From the NCBI GenBank assembly GCA_003427395.1, contig BFEA01000004.1:2229738-2293737 (forward strand): DNA of 64,000 bases. Reading direction: 5' to 3'. The notes under the pieces are model-generated. The model searched no databases. It was not told the origin of the DNA and saw nothing but the letters and a program-made list of their open reading frames with translations. A program made the translations under genes and the position numbers. Of the stretch, positions 50,892 through 53,149 are shown piece by piece; the stretch's first letter is position 1, and every line of letters begins with the position of its first letter. Origin of the DNA: Chara braunii (taxonomy: Eukaryota > Streptophyta > Charophyceae > Charales > Characeae).

Positions 50892-52299
50892 CCGCACCGA
50901 ACGAGTTACCGTTTACTGTTCGGATCTTAAATCTTGACTCCTCCCACTTGAGGTGAGGCGGCGTTAGTGGCCACGAGTAATTGCACTCCCTACACGAAGA
51001 CAGTTTAAGGCCCGCTGTGACTGCTAGTTTCTCATCTAGCCATGCAGTCGAACTTCCTTCAGCCATGCAGTGTGTATGGGGGTTAAGTCGGTAACAAGCC
51101 AGGAGGAGAGAGGGACCGCAGTTCAGACGGAAGACGGGAGAGAGAAACACTACCAGGAGCTCCGCTTGAAGCGCCAAAAATTGAGAGTCAAGACTATAGA
51201 AACAGCACTAAAAAAATTGACGAAAAAAATTGACGAAACGTAGATTCTTCGTGTTCGTGTGTACGCGCGCGTGAAAATCTATGTGTGTGTGCGTATATTT
51301 CTGTGCACGTGTTTGTACGTGCCTACATGTGTGTGTGCGTGTGTGCGTGTCTTGTGCCAGACTGTTTCGGCGGACTTTCATGGACTCGTCAGAAGGTTGA
51401 TGTGTGTGTTCTTGTGTGCTCGAGTGTACGTTCGATTAATTACGTGTGCAAGTTAGCGAGGAGAGAGAGAGAGAGAGAAAGAGGGAAAGGCAGTGGTGAC
51501 AGGTGAGTGAGGCGCCCAGTGTTAAACGTACAAGTCATCACCCGTTCTAAAGGTGGGAGTTTCAACTGCACGATAATTTAATGTAGACACAGACGAAAGA
51601 GAAGGCACGGATGAAGGTGTGGCGAGAGCATGATCGACAGAGATGAGCAGGGGAAGGCGGGAGAGGAGCCGTTCAAGTGGGGGTAGATGGGGCGTTCTAG
51701 TGGGGGTAGATTTTCGGGATGGGGACCTGAGGGTGGATTCACACCTCAACGCCCATTTCCTTGGTTTTGCCGGCAGCCTTTCCATGACCATTTTGTGCAA
51801 ACGATGAAGCTCGAATGACTGATCGCCTCGTGGCAGCGAGGAAAGGCCACCATTTGCGCTCCCCATGAGTCTGCCACCTGAGTTGTTGATTTCTCTTTCC
51901 CACTCCCTCATTCACCGACGACGCCCTCCTCCTCAATCCATCAAAGGCGGCGAAATGTTCTGCCCAAGAACCACTGACACCCCGCCGACGGTGAAGCCGG
52001 TCTGTAAGCGGACAACAGCTCCGAGCGGACGCGACGAAGCCCGAGCTGCTGCCACGTGGCAACGAGAGAGAGGCCGATCCAGCAGCAGCAGCAGCGTAAT
52101 TACCAACAACCGGTGCGACGCCAAGAATGGTCGATTGTTTGCCCGAGGACTGCGCAGCTGGTCTAGAAGAGCGCCGCGACGAGGAGGCAGAGGAGGAAGT
52201 CGATGACGACGGGGACGACGAGGCGGAGGAGGGAGGAGAAATATGTGCTCGATACCCGAGAGAAGAGAGCAGCTGATTCGAAGTCACAACATGCGCCAT
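1773..52299 (-). CDS. GLU1: Ferredoxin-dependent glutamate synthase (Fd-GOGAT), exons 1-15, 3' part outside the window
   Basis: Fd-GOGAT is a plastid stromal iron-sulfur flavoprotein. It converts glutamine and 2-oxoglutarate to two glutamates using reduced ferredoxin, and with GS2 it closes the ammonium assimilation and photorespiratory nitrogen cycle. Fifteen exons (total 2721 nt, 907 codons) join with GT..AG boundaries and matching phases at every junction. Visible order: transit peptide (1 to about 164), short propeptide, catalytic Cys199 in [11 protein letters not shown], then [30 protein letters not shown] (429-434), [31 protein letters not shown], and central-domain blocks such as [38 protein letters not shown] and [15 protein letters not shown]. 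The MEHRG..ADN.SGDG block is of the ferredoxin/cyanobacterial type, not the NADH-GOGAT type. The usual plant precursor is about 1600-1650 residues, so roughly 55% is here. Synthase, FMN and 3Fe-4S regions lie left of position 1. No frameshift or internal stop is seen. Confidence 0.95.
1903..3389 (-). other. Fd-GOGAT intron 14
   Basis: 1487 bp with a 174-bp-period tandem duplication at 2069-2400. No other element recognised. Confidence 0.85.
2069..2400. repeat. ~174-bp tandem duplication
   Basis: TTATCTGGATTTAAAATCCA starts at 2069 and 2243. Both copies run through GAGTGAGGACCAGTTCAGTG and AAGCTTGCTTGTGGAA to GGAGAATAGCAAA. Confidence 0.85.
3390..3547 (-). CDS. GLU1: Fd-GOGAT exon 14
   Basis: 158 nt, residues 812-863 plus two bases: [52 protein letters not shown]. 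Acceptor CTTGCAG|GAG, donor GCAAG|GTTCGG. The AG is completed by C of exon 15 (Ser864). [18 protein letters not shown] is diagnostic of the GOGAT central domain. Confidence 0.97.
3548..5242 (-). other. Fd-GOGAT intron 13
   Basis: 1695 bp. It contains one complete GGGCCTCGC inverted-repeat element (4003-4125) and short GTGCTTTCATATGT repeats at 4833-4882. The rest is unremarkable. Confidence 0.85.
4003..4125. mobile_element. GGGCCTCGC inverted-repeat element, copy 1
   Basis: Ends GGGGCCTCGCTCCACTACTC and GTAGAGCGAGGCCC, about 122 bp, no coding capacity. Flanked by TA on both sides. The TIR shows more mismatches than in the copies at 52862-53107. Confidence 0.75.
5243..5458 (-). CDS. GLU1: Fd-GOGAT exon 13
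   Basis: 72 codons, residues 740-811: [72 protein letters not shown]. Conserved central-domain core (SP.LNE, LSD). Acceptor TTGGCAG|GTG, donor CTG|GTGAGC, phase 0 at both ends. Confidence 0.96.
6056..6108 (-). ncRNA. Hammerhead ribozyme motif, type III layout (copy 2, best preserved)
   Basis: Read on the minus strand from 6108: GACTGTC, a 13-nt stem-loop I, CTGATGA, stem-loop II, GAAA, ACAGTT. Stem III pairs GACTGT with ACAGTT (5 Watson-Crick pairs plus one G-U). Stem II GTTGG/CCGAC pairs completely around loop TGAAAGT. Both core strands (CUGAUGA and GAAA) and the GUC cleavage triplet are intact. Stem I is weak: its outermost pair is A-C, followed by four pairs including one G-U. Stem III is the open stem, as in viroid and plant retrozyme hammerheads. 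Activity is not shown. It is sense to Fd-GOGAT in intron 12. Confidence 0.75.
6302..6346. repeat. (AG)n microsatellite
   Basis: About 22 AG units. Confidence 0.95.
6533..6643 (-). CDS. GLU1: Fd-GOGAT exon 12
   Basis: 37 codons, residues 703-739: [20 protein letters not shown], then [17 protein letters not shown]. It matches the NPAIDPLRE..VMSLE..LG.RGNIL block. Acceptor GTGGCAG|GTG, donor ACAG|GTAGGC. It has no long flanking reading frame and is recognised only by homology and splice sites. Confidence 0.95.
6644..8207 (-). other. Fd-GOGAT intron 11
   Basis: 1564 bp. No repeat, RNA gene or coding segment recognised. Confidence 0.85.
8208..8367 (-). CDS. GLU1: Fd-GOGAT exon 11
   Basis: 160 nt completing codon 649 and coding 650-702: [53 protein letters not shown]. 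This is the conserved start of the GOGAT central domain. Donor CAG|GTGAGC. The acceptor is atypical, but the [10 protein letters not shown] alignment fixes it. Confidence 0.96.
8368..9459 (-). other. Fd-GOGAT intron 10
   Basis: 1092 bp. Between about 8690 and 9050 it is a CAC/CAT-rich imperfect repeat including a duplicated ~75-bp block. The acceptor (CAACAACACAACAG) is unusually purine-rich, with no pyrimidine tract. Confidence 0.85.
8690..9050. repeat. CAC/CAT-rich imperfect repeat
   Basis: Repeated CACCATCACC and CATCATCAT words, with a duplicated block (CCAATATTCACTACCACCAT at 8691, CCAATCTTCACCACCACCAT at 8767). Confidence 0.85.
9460..9602 (-). CDS. GLU1: Fd-GOGAT exon 10
   Basis: 143 nt, residues 602-648 plus two bases. 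[20 protein letters not shown] is followed by a variable linker ([20 protein letters not shown]) ending LLTRQ. Donor CAAAA|GTGAGT leaves AA, completed by T of exon 11 to give Asn649. The linker is the least conserved part, so the donor choice is supported mainly by phase and splice consensus. Confidence 0.92.
9603..11221 (-). other. Fd-GOGAT intron 9
   Basis: 1619 bp. It contains a GA microsatellite at 10181-10219 and a small cluster of TCTAGACTTTAAAG-like inverted words at 10847-10910. Confidence 0.85.
10181..10219. repeat. (GA)n microsatellite
   Basis: About 19 GA units. Confidence 0.95.
11222..11314 (-). CDS. GLU1: Fd-GOGAT exon 9
   Basis: 31 codons, residues 571-601: [20 protein letters not shown], then [19 protein letters not shown] is the block just before the central domain linker. 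Acceptor TTTCTACAG, donor GAG|GTACGC. Confidence 0.96.
11315..11978 (-). other. Fd-GOGAT intron 8
   Basis: The shortest intron (664 bp). No repeat element recognised. Confidence 0.85.
11979..12075 (-). CDS. GLU1: Fd-GOGAT exon 8
   Basis: 97 nt completing Ser538 and coding residues 539-570: [20 protein letters not shown], then [25 protein letters not shown] is a strongly conserved block closing the glutaminase domain. Donor GAG|GTAATG, acceptor TTTTGCAG|C. Confidence 0.97.
13057..13310. repeat. ~125-bp tandem duplication
   Basis: AGATTCTGTACCC, GAGACTGTG, AGGAGGCAAGAG and CACGGGTTAGAGA recur in the same order in both halves. Confidence 0.8.
13660..13784. other. Assembly gap base with duplicated flanks
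   Basis: N at 13723 follows a G run. GGTGAGTAGTGTTCTCGCTG followed by poly-T and poly-G occurs on both sides. This is probably an unresolved homopolymer with overlapping contig ends joined side by side. Confidence 0.75.
14004..14074 (-). CDS. GLU1: Fd-GOGAT exon 7
   Basis: 71 nt, residues 515-537 plus two bases. It encodes [20 protein letters not shown], then LVF. Donor TTCAG|GTATAC leaves AG, completed by C of exon 8 to give Ser538. Acceptor TTTATGCAG|GTT. Confidence 0.95.
14075..15314 (-). other. Fd-GOGAT intron 6
   Basis: 1240 bp with AC/GT-rich segments (14120-14185) and a CTT run near 14605-14625. No gene or element recognised. Confidence 0.85.
15315..15413 (-). CDS. GLU1: Fd-GOGAT exon 6
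   Basis: 33 codons, residues 482-514: [20 protein letters not shown], then [13 protein letters not shown]. Acceptor GAACAG|GTT, donor GAG|GTATGC, phase 0 at both ends. It matches the conserved [17 protein letters not shown] block of plant Fd-GOGATs. Confidence 0.95.
16191..16313. mobile_element. GGGCCTCGC inverted-repeat element, copy 2
   Basis: GGGCCTCGCTCCATTACTC at the left and GAGTAGTGGAGAGAGGCCCC at the right, with the family interior CATGTTCTAGCGGGAGATTC. The bases just outside both ends read AT. Confidence 0.8.
17478..17556. repeat. (GA)n microsatellite next to exon 5 donor
   Basis: Nearly 40 GA units. On the transcript strand it is (CU)n starting 23 nt into intron 5. Confidence 0.95.
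17579..17710 (-). CDS. GLU1: Fd-GOGAT exon 5
   Basis: 44 codons, residues 438-481: [35 protein letters not shown]. The acceptor CTCAG|GGA and donor GAG|GTGAAG are both phase 0. The donor lies only 23 bp from a 79-bp GA/CT microsatellite in intron 5, so a CU-rich tract begins almost directly after the 5' splice site in the transcript. Confidence 0.96.
18958..20420. repeat. Degenerate GGATAGCATC minisatellite ladder
   Basis: The word GGATAGCATC or a one- to two-base variant recurs at about 18963, 19032, 19315, 19432, 19553, 19763, 19817, 19944, 20060 and 20410, each followed by C-rich text with CCCTCAACA. Two units (from 19889 and 20008) are nearly identical over about 95 bp, a 119-bp period. 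Confidence 0.75.
21056..21201 (-). mobile_element. tRNA-derived SINE, copy 3
   Basis: Minus strand: GGCCTAGCTCAGTTGGTACA (A box), AATACAGACCCAAGCTCGAA (B-box region), TAATTCTGAATTACCTGGGG, CCGGTCAG, ending GGCCATCGCCTTTTTAA. This is one of the two most complete head-to-tail copies and defines the family consensus. Confidence 0.8.
21079..21640. repeat. 285-bp tandem duplication carrying a SINE
   Basis: GGCAGGGACCTTAAGGCACC, CAGCAAG and the SINE body recur with a 285-bp offset (CTAGGCC at 21194 and 21479). Confidence 0.85.
21364..21486 (-). mobile_element. tRNA-derived SINE, copy 4
   Basis: Same structure as the copy 285 bp to the left, missing a 12-bp block near the head. It lies in the second unit of a tandem duplication (21079-21640) that copied SINE plus flank. 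Confidence 0.8.
21870..22070. mobile_element. TTAA-type element, copy 4 (left end missing)
   Basis: The interior GACCACGATGGCTGGCGGCC and the right end TTCTGGTGGTTTTAAG match copies 1 and 2. No left terminus found. Confidence 0.55.
22295..22621 (-). CDS. GLU1: Fd-GOGAT exon 4
   Basis: 109 codons, residues 329-437, in phase 0 at both ends (GAGCAG|GTC and CAA|GTACGT). It encodes [72 protein letters not shown] (429-434) supplies the oxyanion-hole Asn/Gly region of the Ntn glutaminase. It is the longest exon after exon 1. Confidence 0.97.
22622..24243 (-). other. Fd-GOGAT intron 3
   Basis: 1622 bp. It contains an 89-bp tandem duplication at 22992-23170, a short duplicated block at 23456-23485, a T run at 23590-23601 and a CT/GC-rich stretch at 24078-24110. 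Nothing coding was recognised. Confidence 0.85.
22992..23170. repeat. 89-bp tandem duplication
   Basis: CTTAGACACCCCAAACTCTA begins at 22992 and 23081. Copies are almost identical and each contains the inverted word CTCTTTTTGAAAAGAG. Confidence 0.9.
24244..24359 (-). CDS. GLU1: Fd-GOGAT exon 3
   Basis: 116 nt, residues 290-328. The acceptor TATTGCAG precedes TGGTGAAAAGAG, and the joined product reads [20 protein letters not shown], matching the conserved GWREVP block of Fd-GOGAT glutaminase domains. It ends LPTIRQ before CAG|GTGTGT, phase 0. Confidence 0.95.
24360..27021 (-). other. Fd-GOGAT intron 2
   Basis: 2662 bp from GTCAGT to TATTGCAG. It holds a short imperfect direct repeat near 25590-25675 (AGGCAAACTTT..CATGGGATGGG twice) and a T-rich run at 26806-26824. 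Otherwise no structure was recognised. Confidence 0.85.
27022..27334 (-). CDS. GLU1: Fd-GOGAT exon 2 (mature N-terminus, catalytic Cys)
   Basis: Residues 186-289 plus one base of codon 290. The exon starts after a CAG acceptor with [18 protein letters not shown]. Cys199 is the N-terminal nucleophile exposed after propeptide removal in class II (Ntn) amidotransferases. [16 protein letters not shown] at 226-241 carries the HRG and SGDG blocks of the glutaminase pocket. [15 protein letters not shown] and [10 protein letters not shown] follow. Donor GAGG|GTCAGT leaves phase 1, completed by TG at the start of exon 3. Confidence 0.96.
28861..29200. mobile_element. TTAA-type element, copy 3
   Basis: Left ATAAACCACCACTACCTC, right GAAAGGTAGTGGTGGTTTAA. 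Inside is a ~100-bp tandem duplication (TTTTGCCAAGGCGGAAGAGA twice). Another left end, TTTAAACCACCAGTACCT, is at 28543-28560 without its partner. Confidence 0.65.
31205..31395. repeat. 42-bp minisatellite
   Basis: CAGGGTGCTCAATTTCGCCC recurs at 31223, 31265, 31308 and 31350 (periods 42, 43, 42). Confidence 0.9.
31521..31563. repeat. (CT)n microsatellite with C run
   Basis: 17 CT units followed by C9. Confidence 0.95.
32125..32360. repeat. Nested tandem duplications
   Basis: CCCTTTTTTCTCACCTGGCC, CTGAAAGTGGCCACGTAACT appear twice (~61-bp period). GGGAGCCCAGTTGTCGA with preceding ATTTTTATTAC.TTCGCGT then appears twice. Confidence 0.85.
32746..32905. repeat. 160-bp foldback
   Basis: AGGTCCCACTAGCAAAGAGG, ATTGGA and an inverse copy at 32880-32905 form the outer arms. 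CGCCTGAATGTGGACGTGTT and its relative extend them to about 50 bp. The inner word is shared with the foldback inside the tRNA-Ser flank units. Confidence 0.75.
33377..33498. mobile_element. GGGCCTCGC inverted-repeat element, copy 3
   Basis: GGGCCTTGCTCCACTAG and CGAGTAGTGGAGCAAGGCCC with interior GTGTTCTAGCCGAAGATTCA. The matching C-to-T change in both arms (CCTTGC/GCAAGG) is compensatory. Confidence 0.8.
33826..33960. repeat. ~70-bp tandem duplication
   Basis: ACAGATGCACC.TGCCACTT, CATGCACTCACATTTAT and TCGTTTCGA recur in both halves. Confidence 0.85.
34033..34114 (+). tRNA. tRNA-Ser (anticodon GCT)
   Basis: 82-nt cloverleaf. Acceptor stem GTGGCTT pairs with AGGCCAC (one G-U) and the discriminator is G. 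The A box contains TGGCCGAGTGGTTAAGG. Anticodon loop CTGCTAA sits on a TGTGC/GTACA stem. The long class II variable arm contains GGGTTATACCC. T arm GAGAG/CTCTC encloses TTCGAAT (B box). The CCA end is not encoded. A TTTT follows about 26 nt downstream. It is opposite in strand to the host gene. It could be a working gene or the head of a tRNA-Ser-derived repeat, since its 3' half and flank are duplicated nearby. Confidence 0.85.
34075..34541 (+). repeat. Two 233-bp tandem units sharing the tRNA-Ser 3' half
   Basis: Unit 1 (34075-34307) starts in the anticodon stem of the intact tRNA. Unit 2 (34308-34541) repeats the variable arm, the T arm (GAGTTCGAATCTCTCAGGCC) and about 190 bp of flank, but lacks the tRNA 5' half. 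Each unit also contains a foldback (GGTCTGGACATGCTTGTGGA facing CACGAACACGTCCAGATTCA). Confidence 0.8.
34601..34778. mobile_element. TTAA-type element (ACCACCAGTACTT termini), copy 1
   Basis: 178 bp with termini AAACCACCAGTACTT and AAGTAGTACTGGTGGTTTAA. The interior has AATGGCTGGCAGCGCGAGCC and CAGCATCGGGAAG. The right end sits at the TTAA of a tRNA-Ser D-loop. No coding capacity. Confidence 0.75.
34779..34905 (+). pseudogene. Third tRNA-Ser(GCT) copy, interrupted
   Basis: Begins AAGGCAGTGCCTGCTAAG, i.e. in the D-arm, and runs through the T arm to CTCTCAAGACATG. The acceptor 3' strand is mutated and the 5' end is replaced by a TTAA-type element (34601-34778) that ends exactly at the D-loop TTAAGG. 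Confidence 0.75.
35327..35412 (+). pseudogene. U6 snRNA pseudogene C
   Basis: CGGGACATCCATTAAAATTG, GAATGATACAGAGAAGCTTA, GCATGGCCCCTGCGCCCGGA, TGACACACATAAATGGAGAA cover nearly full-length U6 with about 10 substitutions. It abuts a truncated GGGCCTCGC element on its left. No T run or promoter. Confidence 0.85.
36040..36260. repeat. GTTTCTTGCCGCATTGTAA repeat cluster
   Basis: GTTTCTTGCCG occurs four times, linked to GTACGCAGTGGT or CTGGGT words at irregular spacing. Confidence 0.8.
36832..37050. mobile_element. TTAA-type element, copy 2 (right end decayed)
   Basis: Left end TTAAACCACCAGTACTTGCC. The interior shares ACCACAATGGCTGG and TTTCCAGCATCGGAGAG with copy 1. The right TIR is no longer recognisable. 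Confidence 0.65.
37500..37790. repeat. Diverged tandem repeat
   Basis: GCAGTGCCTC.TTGCAACCTA and CACAGCGGATGG.TAGTTGCA, GAGAGTAGCAGTTCA recur at about 145-bp spacing. Confidence 0.8.
39924..40195. repeat. 77-bp minisatellite
   Basis: GCCGTGCATAGAATCTC begins at 39924, 40001 and 40078. A fourth partial unit starts near 40146 at CATTTCACCGATCAGG. Units carry CAGGTTTCAGGTTTCCTA. Confidence 0.92.
40835..41115. repeat. CGCATTGTAGACTA repeat cluster
   Basis: CACGCATTGTAGACTA or close variants occur at least eight times, mixed with TATGTACCAGGAGCACTCAG and TATATTTAGAGTTA words. Confidence 0.8.
42222..42324 (-). pseudogene. U6 snRNA fragment D, rearranged
   Basis: The plus strand shows TTAATCTTCTCTGTTTCGTT at 42230-42249 and CGTTCCAGTTCCAAATATGT, CCCGAAGGG at 42294-42322. 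These are reverse complements of the U6 ACAGAGA region and 5' end, separated by a pyrimidine-rich insertion. Confidence 0.6.
42356..43064. mobile_element. Large foldback element (~700 bp)
   Basis: The left arm (from GCACAGACATGCTACACC through TTTTGATCAACGAACAG, GAATCCTGGGGCCGTGCTCC, ACTTCGGGAGGTTCAGCTCT) is repeated inverted up to 43064. Arms are about 150 bp at roughly 85-90% identity by eye, with an inner pair at 42651-42678/42880-42903 (GATCAGTTTTTCGATTAG). An A-run at 42703-42726 lies in the spacer. No coding capacity. Fragments of the arm occur at 40272-40330 and 808-840. Confidence 0.7.
43508..43700 (-). mobile_element. tRNA-derived SINE, copy 5 (rearranged)
   Basis: The head TATCTCAGTTGGTACAACCA and GTTGAAATACAGATCCGAGT, TCGAATCC are present on the minus strand. 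A second, inverted copy of GTTGAAATACAGATCC occurs at 43612-43628. The tail retains GGCCATCGGCC. Confidence 0.65.
43702..43825. mobile_element. GGGCCTCGC inverted-repeat element, copy 4
   Basis: GGGGCATCGCTGCACTACTC and GAGAGTAGTGCAGCGAGGCCC (ends) with interior CATGTTTCTAGCGAAGATTC. It lies next to SINE copy 5. Immediately right, AGGGTCTCGCTCCACATCTC looks like the start of another truncated copy. Confidence 0.8.
44344..44557. repeat. Two (CT)n tracts with an assembly gap base
   Basis: ACAATACCAGCCTCACC occurs three times. The second and third are each followed by about 70 bp of CT. N at 44370 follows a C run, so copy number here is probably an assembly artefact. Confidence 0.85.
45756..45793 (-). 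pseudogene. U6 snRNA 5' fragment E
   Basis: Plus strand CTCTGTCTCGTTCCAATTTT, AATGGATGCCCGAAAGAC is the reverse complement of the U6 5' ~38 nt. It is preceded by a pyrimidine-rich tract, as in fragment D. Confidence 0.7.
46170..46470. repeat. CTCTGCT-type pyrimidine-rich satellite
   Basis: Irregular reiteration of TGCTCTCTGCTCTG. It gives long artificial open frames (LCSLLSAL) on the plus strand and Glu/Ser/Arg-rich frames on the minus strand. Confidence 0.9.
47333..47452. repeat. 120-bp imperfect hairpin
   Basis: GTAGGAGGCTACCTACCACG, GCGGGCG, CTAGGGACCAT face ATGGTCCTTAGGCGCCCGCC, CTTCGTGGTAGCCTCC. Arms are about 50 bp with bulges and the loop is short. It could be a MITE or a precursor-like hairpin. 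Confidence 0.7.
47637..47730 (+). pseudogene. U6 snRNA pseudogene A (tandem with B)
   Basis: It shows the plant-type U6 hallmarks: CTTCGGGACATC, AAAATTGGAACGATACAGAG, GGCCCCTGCGCAAGGATGAC, ACGCATAAATCGAGAAA. The ACAGAGA-AGATTAGCAT core is damaged (ACACACTTGCAATATT replaces it). It lacks the 3' GGTCC and T run, and no plant U6 upstream element or TATA box is visible. Confidence 0.85.
47731..47839 (+). pseudogene. U6 snRNA pseudogene B
   Basis: Directly follows copy A. It has ACATCCGTTAATATTGGCAC, ACAGAGAAGGAAGATTAGCA, TGGCCCCTGCGC, an inserted TTTC, AAGGATGACACGCATAAATC, GAGAAATGGTCCA and a T7 run, so the 3' end and pol III terminator are complete. Internal insertions and lack of a promoter suggest a pseudogene. 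TCCTGCAGGGA occurs before both copies, consistent with a tandem duplication. Confidence 0.85.
47924..48078 (+). mobile_element. tRNA-derived SINE, copy 1
   Basis: The head GGCGTAGCTCAGTTG is an A box and ACCCGAGTTCCAACTCC is a B-box relative. The body AATTCTGAATTACCT..GGCCGATCAGTTCGATGA is shared with the other copies. The 3' end is CTTTAAAAAAAAAG. No coding capacity. Confidence 0.75.
48385..48606 (+). mobile_element. tRNA-derived SINE, copy 2 (split by U6)
   Basis: It has TTGCAATGCAGACCCAAGTT and the body ATTCTGAATTACCTGGGGTC, GGTCAGTTCAATGAT, interrupted by the U6 insertion and resuming TTTCAAGGCCGTTACCC. The 5' A-box part is missing. Confidence 0.7.
48497..48571 (-). pseudogene. U6 snRNA retropseudogene inside a SINE
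   Basis: Reads on the minus strand from the U6 5' end (CCTTCGGGACATCCG) to GCGCAAGGATGACAC, then stops, lacking the 3' GCATAAATCGAGAAATGG. It is flanked by a perfect 13-bp direct repeat CAATGATAATATT (48484-48496 and 48572-48584) and splits a SINE whose body resumes on the other side. Confidence 0.9.
49341..49441. mobile_element. 101-bp MITE-like inverted repeat
   Basis: GTCTTCCCCCTAATACAACG, CACGGTCATTATAGCTGAAT at the left; ATTCAGCTATAATGACCGTA, CGTTGTATTCGGGGGAAGAC at the right. Arms of about 40 bp have 3-4 differences. Diverged relatives of the arm occur near 49000-49035. Confidence 0.8.
49754..49838. repeat. (GA)n microsatellite
   Basis: About 42 GA units. The flank GGCATGCCAGGCTGGGGATT recurs (49858, 50014) before a second short GA block at 49968-49990. 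Confidence 0.95.
50390..50890. repeat. GA and CT microsatellites
   Basis: Interrupted GA at 50390-50455 and CT at 50849-50888, with unremarkable sequence between. Confidence 0.9.
51360..51400 (-). pseudogene. Degenerate hammerhead fragment (copy 3)
   Basis: Minus strand: CTGACGAG, a 14-15 nt stem II region with lost pairing, CGAAACAGTC. The GACTGTC strand carrying the cleavage site is replaced by GT-microsatellite sequence. Recognisable only by homology to the other two copies. It lies in intron 1, sense to the gene. Confidence 0.5.
51745..52299 (-). CDS. GLU1: Fd-GOGAT exon 1 (plastid transit peptide)
   Basis: This exon has 185 codons and ends GAG|GTGTGA in phase 0, matching exon 2. The ATG at 52299 has A at -3 and G at +4. 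The protein begins [15 protein letters not shown], is Ser/Ala/Arg-rich, and has no acidic residue before Asp100, as expected of a plastid transit peptide. VIRAS at 161-165 resembles a stromal processing site, followed by about 34 residues of propeptide before Cys199. Assignment to this gene rests on strand, phase, plastid targeting and the absence of another start exon. The 24.4-kb distance is the weak point, and a small extra exon between cannot be excluded. At about 198 residues, the sequence before the catalytic Cys is longer than I recall for angiosperm enzymes. Confidence 0.72.
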
Positions 52300-52861
52300 G
52301 ATTTCTCCCCCAGCTGGTCTACGTTCAAGTGTCGCTCCTCTCCGCGCCCCGCGCGCATGCGGCAGGCCAGGAACTCCCCAGCGCACCGCACCGCACCGGG
52401 TCAGAAATGCGCCAGCCCAAGCGCACCGGGCTAGAGACTCCGCTACCTGTTATTGCTCGCCAGCCGGATGTCGAGCACAGAAAGCGCACTCGAGGATGGT
52501 CAGGCGGGCTCGTCGTCCTTCTTTTCCCGGCTATGGCGGCTCGTCAACCGCTCCTAACAGCCGTCCCCTCACTGGGTCCTCCTCCTCCCTTTCCTAAGAT
52601 GCGCGCGAGCCAAGTGCCCTTTTGTTGGGTTTAGATGGGAGACGCAAATGCACAGCGCGCGAAGCCAGTCGCCCACCGCGAAACCGACCGCCAAAAAAGC
52701 CCACCCCGCATTTTCTGATCGACAGTTCTCCTCATGCCCCGCCTTGCCGCCCCAGTTCCGACCTTGCGCGTCCGAAAAAATGACGGGTCACGTGGTAGCG
52801 CCAACAAGCAACTACCGCTGCCCAGAATGGGACTGTTTGTCCGGACTACCGGGTGCGACTT

Positions 52862-52983
52862 GGGCCTCGCCACACTACTCTCGAAATGTGCAAAATGAGA
52901 ATGAACTTCCCGTTAGAACACTGCCAGATGCGCCGGCCACAGTTTTGTCTTTTGCACATTTCGAGAGTGGTGTGGCGAGGCCC
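52862..52983. mobile_element. GGGCCTCGC inverted-repeat element, copy 5
   Basis: Near-perfect TIRs of about 34 bp: GGGCCTCGCCACACTACTCT, CGAAATGTGCAAAA and their reverse complement at the right end. It is about 560 bp upstream of the Fd-GOGAT start codon and is separated from copy 6 by TAT. Confidence 0.85.
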
Positions 52984-52986
52984 TAT

Positions 52987-53107
52987 GGGCCTCGCTGCAC
53001 TGCTCTCGAAATGTGCAAAACGAGAGCGAATCTTCCGCTAGAATATGAAAAGATACGCGGCCATGATTTTTGTCTTTTGTGCATGTCGAGAGTAGTGCGG
53101 CGAGGCC
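52987..53107. mobile_element. GGGCCTCGC inverted-repeat element, copy 6
   Basis: GGGCCTCGCTGCACTGCTCT, CGAAATGTGCAAAA at the left with a matching right arm. The interior is in opposite orientation to most copies (CGAATCTTCCGCTAGAAT). It forms a back-to-back pair with copy 5. Confidence 0.85.
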
Positions 53108-53149
53108 TTATATTGGCCGGCAATTGCGGCTGAATGCCACACACGTGCA

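Larger units (their letters stand above)
27335..51744 (-). other. Fd-GOGAT intron 1 (24.4 kb)
   Basis: This is the interval between the GTGTGA donor at 51744 and the GTGCACAG acceptor ending at 27335. No long conserved reading frame is seen. It contains the tRNA-Ser array, six U6-derived segments, SINE copies, GGGCCTCGC and TTAA elements, foldbacks, minisatellites, microsatellites and one assembly gap base, each listed separately. Stretches such as 29200-32100 and 37000-42000 hold only short imperfect repeats. If exon 1 belongs to another gene, this would be intergenic DNA instead. Confidence 0.65.
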
